NCBI RefSeq assembly: GCF_000024925.1
Contig: NC_013521.1
Coordinates: 620,001 to 684,000 of the forward strand
Length of the DNA: 64,000 bases
Origin: Sanguibacter keddieii DSM 10542
GTDB taxonomy: Bacteria; Actinomycetota; Actinomycetes; Actinomycetales; Cellulomonadaceae
Direction of reading: 5' to 3'
The position numbers were made by a program, and so were the translations under genes. Positions 36,756 through 45,584 of this stretch are shown here, piece by piece. Below the pieces are notes generated by a model. The model ran no database searches. It was not told where the DNA came from and saw only the letters and a program-made list of their open reading frames with translations. Numbering within the stretch: position 1 is the stretch's first letter; every line of letters begins with the position of its first letter.

Positions 36756-38825
36756 ATGACGACCACCTCGAGCACCACCACGCCAGCGGCCGACCTCGTC
36801 GCGCGATCCAACCGCCTGGGCGCCGACCCGCGGACCACCAACTACGCCGGCGGCAACACCTCCGCCAAGGGCACCGAGACGGACCCGGTCACGGGCGAGC
36901 CGGTCGAGCTGCTCTGGGTCAAGGGATCCGGCGGCGACCTCGGCACGCTCACCGAGAAGAACCTCGCGGTGCTGCGCCTCGACCGCCTGCGCGCGCTCAC
37001 CGGGGTGTACCCCGGCGTGGAGCGCGAGGACGAGATGGTCGCGGCCTTCGACTACTGCCTGCACGGCAAGGGCGGCGCGGCACCGTCGATCGACACCGCG
37101 ATGCACGGTCTCGTGGACGCCCCGCACGTCGACCACCTGCACCCCGACTCCGGCATCGCCCTGGCGACCGCCGCCGACGGCGAGGCCCTCACGGCCGAGT
37201 GCTTCGGCGACCGCGTGGTGTGGGTCCCGTGGCGCCGCCCCGGGTTCCAGCTCGGCCTCGACATCGCGGCCGTCAAGGACGCCAACCCGCAGGCCATCGG
37301 CTGCGTCCTCGGCGGGCACGGCATCACCGCCTGGGGCGAGACGAGCGACGAGGCCGAGGCGCGCAGCCTCGAGATCGTCGCGACGGCCGAGGCCTTCATC
37401 GCCGAGCGCACCGAGCGGCTCGCCGCCGAGGGGAAGCACCCCTTCGGTGCGGTCGTCCCCGGGTACGAGGCCCTCGACCCGGCCGAGCGCCGCACCAAGG
37501 CCGCGAGGCTGGCCCCGGTGATCCGCGGGCTCGCGTCGACCGACGCACCGCAGGTCGGGCACGTCACGGACTCCGACGTGGTCCTCGACCTGCTCTCGCG
37601 CGAGCATCTCGCCGAGCTCGCGGCGCTCGGGACCAGCTGCCCCGACCACTTCCTCCGGACCAAGGTCAAGCCGCTCGTCGTCGACCTGCCGGCCTCCGCG
37701 TCCGTCGAGGAGATCTCGGCGCGGCTCGTGGAGCTGCACGCCTCCTACCGGGACGACTACCAGGGCTACTACGACCGGAACGCGACCCCGGACTCCCCGG
37801 CGATCCGCGGCGCAGACCCGGCGATCGTCCTGGTCCCGGGCGTCGGCATGTTCTCCTTCGGCAAGAACAAGCAGACCGCGCGCGTCGCGGGCGAGTTCTA
37901 CGTCAACGCCATCAACGTGATGCGCGGCGCCGAGGCGATCAGCACCTACGCACCGATCGACGAGGCCGAGAAGTTCCGCATCGAGTACTGGGCGCTCGAG
38001 GAGGCCAAGCTCCAGCGCATGCCCGCGCCCAAGCCGCTCGCCACCCGCGTCGCGCTCGTCACCGGAGCCGGCTCCGGCATCGGCCGGGCCATCGCCGAGC
38101 GCCTCGCCGCCGAGGGGGCGTGCGTCGTCATCGCGGACCTCAACCTCGAGGGCGCGCAGGAGGTCGCCGACCAGCTCGGCGGGCCCGACGTGGCCGTCGC
38201 GGTCCGCGCCGACGTGACGAGCGAGGACGACGTCGCCGCACTCGTCGACGAGGCCGCCCTGGCCTTCGGCGGGGTCGACCTCGTGGTCAACAACGCCGGC
38301 CTGTCGATCTCCAAGCCGCTGCTCGACACCACGGCCAAGGACTGGGACCTCCAGCACGACGTCATGGCCAAGGGGTCGTTCCTCGTCGCCCGCGAGGCGG
38401 CACGCGCGATGATCGCCCAGAAGATGGGCGGCGACATCGTCTACATCGCGTCGAAGAACTCGCTCTTCGCCGGGCCGAACAACATCGCCTACTCGGCCAC
38501 CAAGGCCGACCAGGCGCACCAGGTGCGGCTGCTCGCGGCCGAGCTCGGCGAGCACGGCGTGCGGGTCAACGGGGTCAACCCCGACGGCGTGGTGCGCGGC
38601 TCGGGCATCTTCGCCGGCGGCTGGGGCGCCAAGCGTGCTGCGGTCTACGGCGTCGCCGAGGAGGACCTCGGTGCGTACTACGCGCAGCGGACCCTCCTCA
38701 AGCGCGAGGTGCTCCCCGAGCACGTGGCCGCAGCGGTCTACGCCCTCACCGGGCCGGACCTCAGCCAGACCACCGGCCTGCACGTGCCCGTCGACTCGGG
38801 CGTCGCGGCGGCGTTCCTGCGATGA
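36756..38825 (+). CDS. rhaEW: Bifunctional rhamnulose-1-phosphate aldolase/lactaldehyde dehydrogenase
   Basis: A 689-residue fusion. The N-terminal class II aldolase domain (about 1-400) has the zinc ligands in HVDHLHPDS and a further histidine in GGHGITAWGE. The C-terminal short-chain dehydrogenase (about 425-689) has the cofactor motif TGAGSGIGRAIAE, NNAGLSIS and the catalytic Tyr-x-x-x-Lys in AYSATKADQ. It should cleave rhamnulose 1-phosphate to DHAP and L-lactaldehyde and oxidise the latter. The stop overlaps the rhaB start (ATGA). Confidence 0.92.
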   Translation: MTTTSSTTTPAADLVARSNRLGADPRTTNYAGGNTSAKGTETDPVTGEPVELLWVKGSGGDLGTLTEKNLAVLRLDRLRALTGVYPGVEREDEMVAAFDYCLHGKGGAAPSIDTAMHGLVDAPHVDHLHPDSGIALATAADGEALTAECFGDRVVWVPWRRPGFQLGLDIAAVKDANPQAIGCVLGGHGITAWGETSDEAEARSLEIVATAEAFIAERTERLAAEGKHPFGAVVPGYEALDPAERRTKAARLAPVIRGLASTDAPQVGHVTDSDVVLDLLSREHLAELAALGTSCPDHFLRTKVKPLVVDLPASASVEEISARLVELHASYRDDYQGYYDRNATPDSPAIRGADPAIVLVPGVGMFSFGKNKQTARVAGEFYVNAINVMRGAEAISTYAPIDEAEKFRIEYWALEEAKLQRMPAPKPLATRVALVTGAGSGIGRAIAERLAAEGACVVIADLNLEGAQEVADQLGGPDVAVAVRADVTSEDDVAALVDEAALAFGGVDLVVNNAGLSISKPLLDTTAKDWDLQHDVMAKGSFLVAREAARAMIAQKMGGDIVYIASKNSLFAGPNNIAYSATKADQAHQVRLLAAELGEHGVRVNGVNPDGVVRGSGIFAGGWGAKRAAVYGVAEEDLGAYYAQRTLLKREVLPEHVAAAVYALTGPDLSQTTGLHVPVDSGVAAAFLR

Positions 38826-40393
38826 CGGGGGCAGCAGCCTTCGTCGCGGTCGACCTCGGGGCCTCGAGCGGGCGCGTGATCGTCGGGCGCGTGCTCCCCG
38901 GGGACGCGCCCGACGGCGGCGGGACCCGTGTCGAGCTGCACGAGGTCACGCGGTTCCCCAACGGCCCGGTCGAGGTCGACGGGACCCTGCACTGGGACGT
39001 GCTGCGGCTGCACCAGGGGATCCTCGACGGGCTGCGCGCCGCCGTTCGCGAGACGCAGGCGCGCGGTGACGTCCTGGCGGGGATCGGCATCGACTCGTGG
39101 GCTGTCGACTACGGGCTGCTCGACGCCGACGGCGCGCTGCTCGGCAACCCGGTCCACTACCGGGACTCCCGCACCGACGGCGTCCCGGGCACTGTCTACG
39201 CGGCGGTCGGCGCCGACGAGCACTACGCGGTCAACGGCCTCCAGACGCAGCCCTTCAACACCGAGTTCCAGCTGGTCGCCTCCGCCGGGACCGCGCAGGC
39301 CGGCGCCGCGCGCAGGTTGCTGCTCATCCCGGACCTCCTCACGGCGTGGCTCACCGGGAGGCAGGTCGCCGAGGTGACCAACGCGTCGACCACGGGGCTG
39401 CTGGACGTCGGGTCGCGGCAGTGGTCCGTGCCGCTCGTCGCCCGGCTCCGCGAGGCGTTCCCCTCCCTGCCCGAGCTGCTCGGCGCGGACGGTCTGCTGC
39501 CCGGGCTGGTCGAGCCCGGCACGGTCGTCGGGCCGCTGTCGGACGCCGTCGCCCGGGCCGTCGGTGCGCCCTCCGGGGTCCCGGTGGTCGCCGTCGGCTC
39601 GCACGACACGGCCTCCGCCGTGGTGGCCGTGCCCGCCGAGACCGACCGCTTCGCGTACGTCTCCTGCGGCACGTGGTCGCTCGTCGGGCTCGAGCTCGAC
39701 GAGCCGGTGCTCAGCGCGGCGAGCCGCGAGGCCAACTTCACCAACGAGCTCGGTGTCGACGGGACCGTCCGGTACCTGCGCAACGTCATGGGGCTGTGGC
39801 TGCTGCAGGAGTCCCTGCGCACCTGGAACGCCGCGGGACTGCCCGCCGACCTCCCGGACCTGCTCGCCGAGGCGGCTCGCGTCCCGGCGCTCACCACGGT
39901 GATCGACGTGGACGCCCCCGAGTTCCTGGCACCTGGCGACATGCCCGCGCGGATCGCGGCTGCCGCCGAGCGCAGCGGCCAGACGCCGCCGCAGTCGCAG
40001 GCCGAGACGGTCCGCTGCATCCTCGACTCCCTCGCCGTCGCCTACCGCCGCGCCGTGCAGCAGGCGAGCGAGCTCTCCGGCCGCGAGGTCGAGGTCGTGC
40101 ACATGGTCGGCGGGGGAGTGCGCAACGAGCTCCTGTGCCAGCTCACCGCCGACGCCACCGGGCTTCCCGTGGTGGCGGGCCCCGTCGAGGGCGCGGCCCT
40201 CGGCAACGTGCTCGTCCAGGCGCGCGCCGCCGGTGTGCTGAGCGGTGACCTCGCAGCGCTCCGCGAGGTCGGTGCCCGCGGCGTCGAGCTGCGCCGGTAC
40301 ACGCCCGGGGCCGGGGCGGGCAGTCTCGGCGTCGAGCACTGGGCCGCGGCGGCCCTGCGGGTCGACGGGCGAGCGGTCGCGGCAGCGACCTGA
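38822..40393 (+). CDS. rhaB: Rhamnulokinase
   Basis: A 523-residue FGGY-family kinase that phosphorylates L-rhamnulose. FVAVDLGASSGRVIVG is the N-terminal phosphate loop, and GIGIDSWAVDYGLLD, VNGLQTQPFNTEFQL and HMVGGGVRNELLCQLTAD are hallmarks of RhaB. It is translationally coupled to the aldolase gene and ends the rhamnose operon. No rhamnose transporter gene lies inside the cluster. Confidence 0.94.
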   Translation: MTGAAAFVAVDLGASSGRVIVGRVLPGDAPDGGGTRVELHEVTRFPNGPVEVDGTLHWDVLRLHQGILDGLRAAVRETQARGDVLAGIGIDSWAVDYGLLDADGALLGNPVHYRDSRTDGVPGTVYAAVGADEHYAVNGLQTQPFNTEFQLVASAGTAQAGAARRLLLIPDLLTAWLTGRQVAEVTNASTTGLLDVGSRQWSVPLVARLREAFPSLPELLGADGLLPGLVEPGTVVGPLSDAVARAVGAPSGVPVVAVGSHDTASAVVAVPAETDRFAYVSCGTWSLVGLELDEPVLSAASREANFTNELGVDGTVRYLRNVMGLWLLQESLRTWNAAGLPADLPDLLAEAARVPALTTVIDVDAPEFLAPGDMPARIAAAAERSGQTPPQSQAETVRCILDSLAVAYRRAVQQASELSGREVEVVHMVGGGVRNELLCQLTADATGLPVVAGPVEGAALGNVLVQARAAGVLSGDLAALREVGARGVELRRYTPGAGAGSLGVEHWAAAALRVDGRAVAAAT

Positions 40394-40464
40394 CCGACGG
40401 GCCCGTCAGGTCTCCCGGCGCTGCGGGGAGCGCCTGTGCGACCGAGCCGACCGGGGTCTGCGCG

Positions 40465-41412
40465 TCACCCGGTGACAGCGCCGGCGCGCGGTGCCCGGGC
40501 TCCGAGGAGCGGGGTGGAGCGGGGGAGCCCCAACCGTCCGCGGGTGAGGGCGACGGTCGCCGCGGCGGCGATCGTCGCACCGACGAGCAGCACGTGGACG
40601 GCGCCGTCGACCGTCGGGAACATCTCCGCCCAGAAGACCGAGACGGTCGAGTTCACGCTCACGTGGAACAGCATGACCACCGGGAGGCTCTGCCCGGACC
40701 GGTTGAACAGCCACATGACCACCACGTTGAACATGGCGCTGAAGGCGACGAACACGACGGCGTCCAGCACCGTCACCTCGGGCCACGACCCCCACTCGGT
40801 GAAGAACAGCGGCAGGTGCCAGACGCCCCACAGCGGACCGAGGATCGCGGCCGCGCCGAGGGGACCGAACCGGTCCTGGAGCGGGGGGAGCGCGAAGTCG
40901 CGCCACCCGGGCTCTTCGGCGAGGCCGGTCGTGAGCATCTGGAATGCGAGCATCGGGACGTACAGCGCCACGGCGCTCAGTGTCGGACCGCGCACGTCGC
41001 CTCCCGCGGCGACGGCGCCGAGAGCGAGGACCGCCGTCGGGACGGCGAGCAGCGCGACCGCGTACCACCGGCCGGGCACACGCCACCGCAGCAGCCGGCC
41101 GACCCAGACGCGCAGCCCGGCCCGTCCGCCGGTGAGCGCCGTGACGACGAACGCCGCGCCGAGCGGCCCGAGGTACGCGCCGAAGAGCATCCCGGTGATC
41201 TGCGTGCTGCCCAGGACCTCGGGGAACGAGAACGGCAGGAGCCCGACACCGTTGTCGGAGAGGATCCACGGGAGCCAGGCGAGCCAGCTGAGGCCGAGCG
41301 CGAGCGTGAAGAACGCGACGAGCGGGTGCCGCCGGACGAGGTCTCCGGCCTTCCCGCCGGACGTGGGCGTGGCGCCCGGAGGTGCCGGGGTCGAGGTGTC
41401 GGTGCGGGACAT
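40465..41412 (-). CDS. CPBP-family intramembrane metalloprotease
   Basis: A 315-residue membrane protein with about eight helices. The CPBP (Abi/CAAX-like) motifs are present: Glu-Glu-x-x-x-Arg in LAEEPGWRDFAL, GPLWGVWHLPLFF, and the histidine/asparagine in LFHVSVN. Such proteins are intramembrane proteases or prenyl-protein peptidase relatives, sometimes tied to bacteriocin immunity. It stands alone here, so no specific client is suggested. Confidence 0.88.
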   Translation of the reverse strand: MSRTDTSTPAPPGATPTSGGKAGDLVRRHPLVAFFTLALGLSWLAWLPWILSDNGVGLLPFSFPEVLGSTQITGMLFGAYLGPLGAAFVVTALTGGRAGLRVWVGRLLRWRVPGRWYAVALLAVPTAVLALGAVAAGGDVRGPTLSAVALYVPMLAFQMLTTGLAEEPGWRDFALPPLQDRFGPLGAAAILGPLWGVWHLPLFFTEWGSWPEVTVLDAVVFVAFSAMFNVVVMWLFNRSGQSLPVVMLFHVSVNSTVSVFWAEMFPTVDGAVHVLLVGATIAAAATVALTRGRLGLPRSTPLLGARAPRAGAVTG

Positions 41413-41587
41413 GGAGGCCTCCCTGGTCGGTCGAGCCCCCGTGGTCCGAGGGCACGATCGACACTAGGAACCGGCGGGTCACGCCTCTAGGCCCAGGAGG
41501 ACCGATCGGCAGACCTCCATCGAAAGACGCAACCTGCACGCGACGGACGCCCCGAGCCCGCTGAGGTCGGCCGTGGAGGAGACAGGG

Positions 41588-42646
41588 TCAGTCGGTGAGC
41601 GCGAGGATGAACTCCTCGACGACCTCGCCGCGCCCGTTGGCGAAGCCGGAGTCCTCGCTGACGACCTCGAAGCCGCAGCGCCTCAGCACGGTGAGCGACC
41701 CGATGTTGTCCTTGGCGGTGCGGGCGTGCATCGGGCGGTCGGGGACCTCGGCGAGGATCGCGCGCAGCGCCTTGGTCGCGATGCCGCGGCCCCAGAACTC
41801 GCGGCCGATCCAGTAGGTGAGCTCGTGCTCGCCGTCCTCGACGTAGGTGCTGATGCTCCCCGCCACGCGGCCGCCCACGAGGATGGTGCGTGCCGTGACC
41901 TGAGGGTCCTCGCGCAGCACGGTCCACCGGGCGTCGAAGCGCCCGCGGTCCGTGGGGTCCTTGACGGTGAAGGCCGCGATGCGGTTGGCCTCGCGGTCCT
42001 GCTCCATGCGGAAGAACACGTCGAGGTCGGCTGAGAGGAGCGGGCGGAGCACGACGTCCGCCGGCGCGGCCACGAGCTCGACCTCGAAGCCGGCCGCATT
42101 CTGCAGGAAGGCCGCATAGTGGCCGGGGCGTCCGTCCGACGGCTTGCCGCCTGCCCACGGGTAGCGGTCGGCGAAGAGCGGGGTCCACCCGTTCTGCTGC
42201 GCTGCGGCGTAGAGGCGGTCGACCCGCGCCTGCGAGCCGGAGTGCAGGGCGAGGTGGTTGAGGCCGGGACGGAGCCTGTCGTGCTCGGACGAGGAGAGCG
42301 CGCTCGACTGCTCGAACACGAGGTAGGTGCCGCCGAGCCGCGTGCTGAAGCCGGTGTCCCAGGACTGGAACGGGGAGTAGCCGAGCTCGGTGAGCAGCCA
42401 GCCCCACGAGGCGCGCGCCTCCTCGAGGTCGGGGACCCAGATCTCGAGGTGGTGCAGCGTCCCGCGCGCGGACGCCAGGGGCGCCGAGGGGCCCGGGGTC
42501 GGTGCGGGAGTCGGCGCAGCGACGGGGGCGTCGGTGGCTGCGGCGGTCGGGGCGGTGGGCGCGTCGGGGACCGCCGGCTCCGGACGGCTCGTGGCCGTGG
42601 AGGGCTGGTGGGGGGACGACGCGGTCGTCTCGGGCTGGACAGTCAC
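41588..42646 (-). CDS. VOC (glyoxalase-like)-GNAT acetyltransferase fusion
   Basis: A 352-residue fusion. An N-terminal Pro/Ala/Thr-rich tail of about 60 residues precedes a VOC domain (about 63-198), with potential metal ligands in LHHLEIWV, LNHLALH and FEVELVA. A GNAT domain (about 202-350) follows, with the acetyl-CoA loop GREFWGRGIATKAL and NIGSLTVLRRCGFE. GTG 42646 is chosen because a TACCGT -10-like element lies 6 nt upstream, implying a leaderless message. An upstream in-frame ATG at 42814 would overlap the divergent chemoreceptor promoter. Substrates are unknown; detoxification or drug modification is possible. Confidence 0.8.
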   Translation of the reverse strand: MTVQPETTASSPHQPSTATSRPEPAVPDAPTAPTAAATDAPVAAPTPAPTPGPSAPLASARGTLHHLEIWVPDLEEARASWGWLLTELGYSPFQSWDTGFSTRLGGTYLVFEQSSALSSSEHDRLRPGLNHLALHSGSQARVDRLYAAAQQNGWTPLFADRYPWAGGKPSDGRPGHYAAFLQNAAGFEVELVAAPADVVLRPLLSADLDVFFRMEQDREANRIAAFTVKDPTDRGRFDARWTVLREDPQVTARTILVGGRVAGSISTYVEDGEHELTYWIGREFWGRGIATKALRAILAEVPDRPMHARTAKDNIGSLTVLRRCGFEVVSEDSGFANGRGEVVEEFILALTD

Positions 42647-42818
42647 TCTCCCACGGTACGCGGAGGTCGGGATCGAGGGCGTGAGCCTGGGCGAATTGCG
42701 ACGTGTGCTGATCTTCACGTTCTGTCCACGTGACACAGGTGCGCGGAGGTCGATGTTCCCCCAGATCCTGCGGCTCGCAACTGGTACGGCCATCTCGTTC
42801 CTCACAGTCGTCAACGCT

Positions 42819-42845
42819 TCAACTACTGGCCCGGTGTGCCGATGA
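42819..42845 (+). promoter_or_regulatory. Sigma-28-like promoter of the GAF chemoreceptor
   Basis: TCAAC (42819-42823), 14 nt and GCCGATGA (42838-42845) match the flagellar/WhiG-type sigma consensus, whose -10 is GCCGATAA. The same arrangement precedes the other chemoreceptor at 47209-47235. Confidence 0.6.
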
Positions 42846-42917
42846 GGACGGTGGAGGGGGTCACTTCAACCGGAGTACGACCGAGGCAGCGCCGCAGGGC
42901 GCCAGAGGAGCACCACC

Positions 42918-44471
42918 ATGTTCACGCTACGACGCAGCACCACCGAGAGGGACGCCGCCCACGAGCTGGCCGAGGCACGCCAGAACACCGCCGCGGTGAC
43001 GGCGGTCGTCGACGCGCTCGCGCGCAGCCGCGAGAAGCAGGACGCCGTCCAGCGCGTCCTCGACGTCGTCCGAGAGCAGTTCGGCTGGGCCTACGGCTCC
43101 TACTGGCGGATCGCCGACGACCGCCCCGAGCTCGAGTTCGCCCAGGAGTCGGGCACCGTCGGCGAGGAGTTCCGTGCGGTGACGGCGACGGCGTCGTTCC
43201 GCGAGGGCGTCGGTCTGTCCGGGCGGGCCTGGAAGTCCCGCGACCTCGTGGTCGTGGAGGACCTCGGCGAGCTCCGCGACTGCGTCCGCGCACCCGCGGC
43301 CCAGCGCGTCGGCGTGCGCAGCGGCATCTGCTTCCCGTTGTCCGAGGACGGCCAGGTCGCCGGGACCATGGACTTCTTCGCGACCGAGGTCCTCGACCTC
43401 TCCCCGCAGCGGGTCGAGACCCTCCGCAGCATCGGCGTCCTCGTCTCGCAGGCGCTCGAGCGGGTCGTGGTCGCCGAGCGTCAGGCGCTCGACAAGCAGG
43501 ACGTCGACGCGGTGAGCTCGGTGCTGCGCCACGTCTCGGTCGCCCAGACCCGTTCGGAGGCGCTCGACGGCGCCCTCGACTCGATCCGCGCCGACTTCGG
43601 CTGGGACTACGGCTCGGTGTGGCAGGTCGACGAGGCCGCGCAGGTCCTGCGGTTCGGACGCGAGTCCGGTTCGGTCAACGAGGAGTTCCGCGCGGTGACC
43701 CGGTCCGCCTCCTTCGCCGAGGGCGTCGGCGTCGCCGGGCGCGCGTGGCGGACCCGCGACCTCGTGTTCGTCAGCGACCTCGCCGAGGTCACGGACTGCG
43801 TCCGTGCACCGGCCGCGCAGCGCGCCGGGGTGAAGTCCGGGGTCTGCCTGCCGATCCTGGTGCGGGGGAGGGTCGTCGGGACGATGGACTTCTTCTCGAC
43901 GTCGACCCTCGTGCTCTCGCGGGGGCGTCAGGAGGCGCTGCGCAACACCGCCTTCCTCGTGGGGCAGGCGCTCGAGCGCGTCGAGGCCGCGTCGCGGCTG
44001 ACCGACGCGGGCAACGAGCTCGTCGTCTCCATCGAGGAGGTCGAGCGCAACGTCCTGTCCGCGTCGGCGGTCGCGACGGAGAGCCTCGTCCTCACCGAGC
44101 GCGCGAACGTCGAGGTGACGCGGCTGGGTGAGTCCTCGGAGCAGATCGGCAGCGTCGTGAGCACCATCGGGCGCATCGCCGCGCAGACGAACCTGCTGGC
44201 CCTCAACGCCGCCATCGAGGCGGCCCGAGCCGGCGAGGCAGGGCGCGGCTTCGCGGTCGTCGCCAACGAGGTGAAGGACCTCGCGGTCGAGACCGCCCGC
44301 GCGACCAGCGACGTCGAGGGGCGCATCTCCGCGATCCAGCAGCTCGTGGACGACGTGGTCGGGTCCCTGGTGAGCATCGGGTCGTCGGTCGAGCGCATCA
44401 ACGAGACACAGACGACGATCGGCGGGGTCCTCACCGAGCAGGCCGCCGTCACCCGCGCGATCCTCGGCTGA
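42918..44471 (+). CDS. Soluble chemoreceptor with two GAF domains
   Basis: A 517-residue cytoplasmic methyl-accepting chemotaxis protein without membrane helices. Two GAF domains (about 35-185 and 205-355) are clear duplicates of each other. Each has FGWxYGS, EEFRAVT, DCVRAPAAQR and SG(I/V)C(F/L)P, so each keeps two cysteines 16 residues apart (122/138 and 294/310). The signalling hairpin (about 365-517) contains the tip [27 protein letters not shown] precedes the ATG. The ligand is unknown; the paired cysteines would suit a redox or cofactor-based sensor. Confidence 0.9.
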   Translation: MFTLRRSTTERDAAHELAEARQNTAAVTAVVDALARSREKQDAVQRVLDVVREQFGWAYGSYWRIADDRPELEFAQESGTVGEEFRAVTATASFREGVGLSGRAWKSRDLVVVEDLGELRDCVRAPAAQRVGVRSGICFPLSEDGQVAGTMDFFATEVLDLSPQRVETLRSIGVLVSQALERVVVAERQALDKQDVDAVSSVLRHVSVAQTRSEALDGALDSIRADFGWDYGSVWQVDEAAQVLRFGRESGSVNEEFRAVTRSASFAEGVGVAGRAWRTRDLVFVSDLAEVTDCVRAPAAQRAGVKSGVCLPILVRGRVVGTMDFFSTSTLVLSRGRQEALRNTAFLVGQALERVEAASRLTDAGNELVVSIEEVERNVLSASAVATESLVLTERANVEVTRLGESSEQIGSVVSTIGRIAAQTNLLALNAAIEAARAGEAGRGFAVVANEVKDLAVETARATSDVEGRISAIQQLVDDVVGSLVSIGSSVERINETQTTIGGVLTEQAAVTRAILG

Positions 44472-44511
44472 CGTCGGCGGACCGGCGCCGTGCCGGACCC
44501 CGGGACACGCA

Positions 44512-44543
44512 GACGGCCCGCCCCCTCTCGGGGACGGGCCGTC
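44512..44543. terminator. Bidirectional terminator between chemoreceptor and CNNM genes
   Basis: A 14-nt inverted repeat (GACGGCCCG-C-CCCC against GGGG-A-CGGGCCGTC) with a 4-nt loop lies between the convergent genes, 40 bp past the chemoreceptor stop. Confidence 0.75.
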
Positions 44544-44555
44544 GACGGGTGGACG

Positions 44556-45584
44556 TTACGCGCGGGCCAGGGTCGGGCTCTCGGGTGCCCGGGGGAACAG
44601 GCGCGACAGCACGTCGGACAGGGTGATGACCCCGAGCACGGTCTCCTCGTCGGTGACGACGGCAAGATGGTTGCGGGTCTCGCGCATCGTCGCGAGAGCG
44701 CTGTACACGGGGGTGTCCGGCGCGAAGGACGGCACCGTGCGGACGAGGTCGCCGACCGGCTGGTCGTCGGCCCGGCCGAGGGTGTCACGGACGTGCACGA
44801 ACCCCGAGATGGACTCGGGCGCCCCGACGAGGATGCGCAGGTGACCCGACGAACGGGTCGCGTCCTGCACGTCGGAGACGGTCGCCCCCACGGGGACCGT
44901 CGTCGGGTGCGTGCCCTCGGTGAGGAGGTCGCGGACCGTCAGCGCCTGGAGGTCCAGGGCGCCCGACAGCTGCGAGACGTACGCGGCCTCGAGCGACCCG
45001 ACACTCGCCGAGTGCTCGACCAGCTGACGCAGGTCGTCCGGGTTCTGACCGTTGCTCACCTGGTCGGCGGGCTCGACGCCCACCTTGACCAGGCACCAGT
45101 TCGCCATGCGGTTGAGGGCGACCAGGAGCGGCCGGGTGAACCACATGAACCCGCGCATCGGGATGGCGAGCAGCGTCGCGGACCGCTCAGGGTGCGCGAT
45201 GGCCCACGACTTCGGCGCCATCTCGCCCACGACGAGGTGCAGGAACGTGACGATGACGAGCGCGAGCACGAAGCCTGCGACGTCAGCGACCCACAGCGGC
45301 GCACCCCACCCCTCGATCACCGGGGTGATCGCGTAGTGCACGGCGGGCTTGGTGATGGCGCCGAGCGCCAGGGTGCAGGCGGTGATGCCGAGCTGCGAGC
45401 CGGCGAGCAGCACGGTCAGCTCGGTCGAGCTGCGCAGCGCGGCGCGCGCCGCCCGGCTCGTCGGGGCGGCGTCCTCGAGGCGGTGCCGCTTCGCCGCGAG
45501 CAGCGCGAACTCGACGGCGACGAAGAACGCGCTGAGGACGATGAGCAGCGCCGTGACGGCGACGACGATCCAGGGGTTGCTCAT
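44556..45584 (-). CDS. CNNM/CorC-family protein (DUF21 + CBS pair), short form
   Basis: A 342-residue membrane protein. The DUF21 transmembrane domain (about 1-185) has AFFVAVEFALLAAKR and GEMAPKSWAIAHPE. A CBS-domain pair (about 205-335) follows. The C-terminal CorC_HlyC domain of the longer neighbour is missing. Family members are magnesium or other divalent-cation transporters or regulators, long annotated as hemolysins. Its start overlaps the upstream gene's stop (ATGA), so the two are probably made as partners. Confidence 0.9.
   Translation of the reverse strand: MSNPWIVVAVTALLIVLSAFFVAVEFALLAAKRHRLEDAAPTSRAARAALRSSTELTVLLAGSQLGITACTLALGAITKPAVHYAITPVIEGWGAPLWVADVAGFVLALVIVTFLHLVVGEMAPKSWAIAHPERSATLLAIPMRGFMWFTRPLLVALNRMANWCLVKVGVEPADQVSNGQNPDDLRQLVEHSASVGSLEAAYVSQLSGALDLQALTVRDLLTEGTHPTTVPVGATVSDVQDATRSSGHLRILVGAPESISGFVHVRDTLGRADDQPVGDLVRTVPSFAPDTPVYSALATMRETRNHLAVVTDEETVLGVITLSDVLSRLFPRAPESPTLARA

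Noticed and set aside
40394-40464. Possible terminator CCTGAC...GTCAGG after rhaB
   Set aside because: Only a 6-bp stem with a loop that is itself palindromic. It is too weak to list as a terminator.
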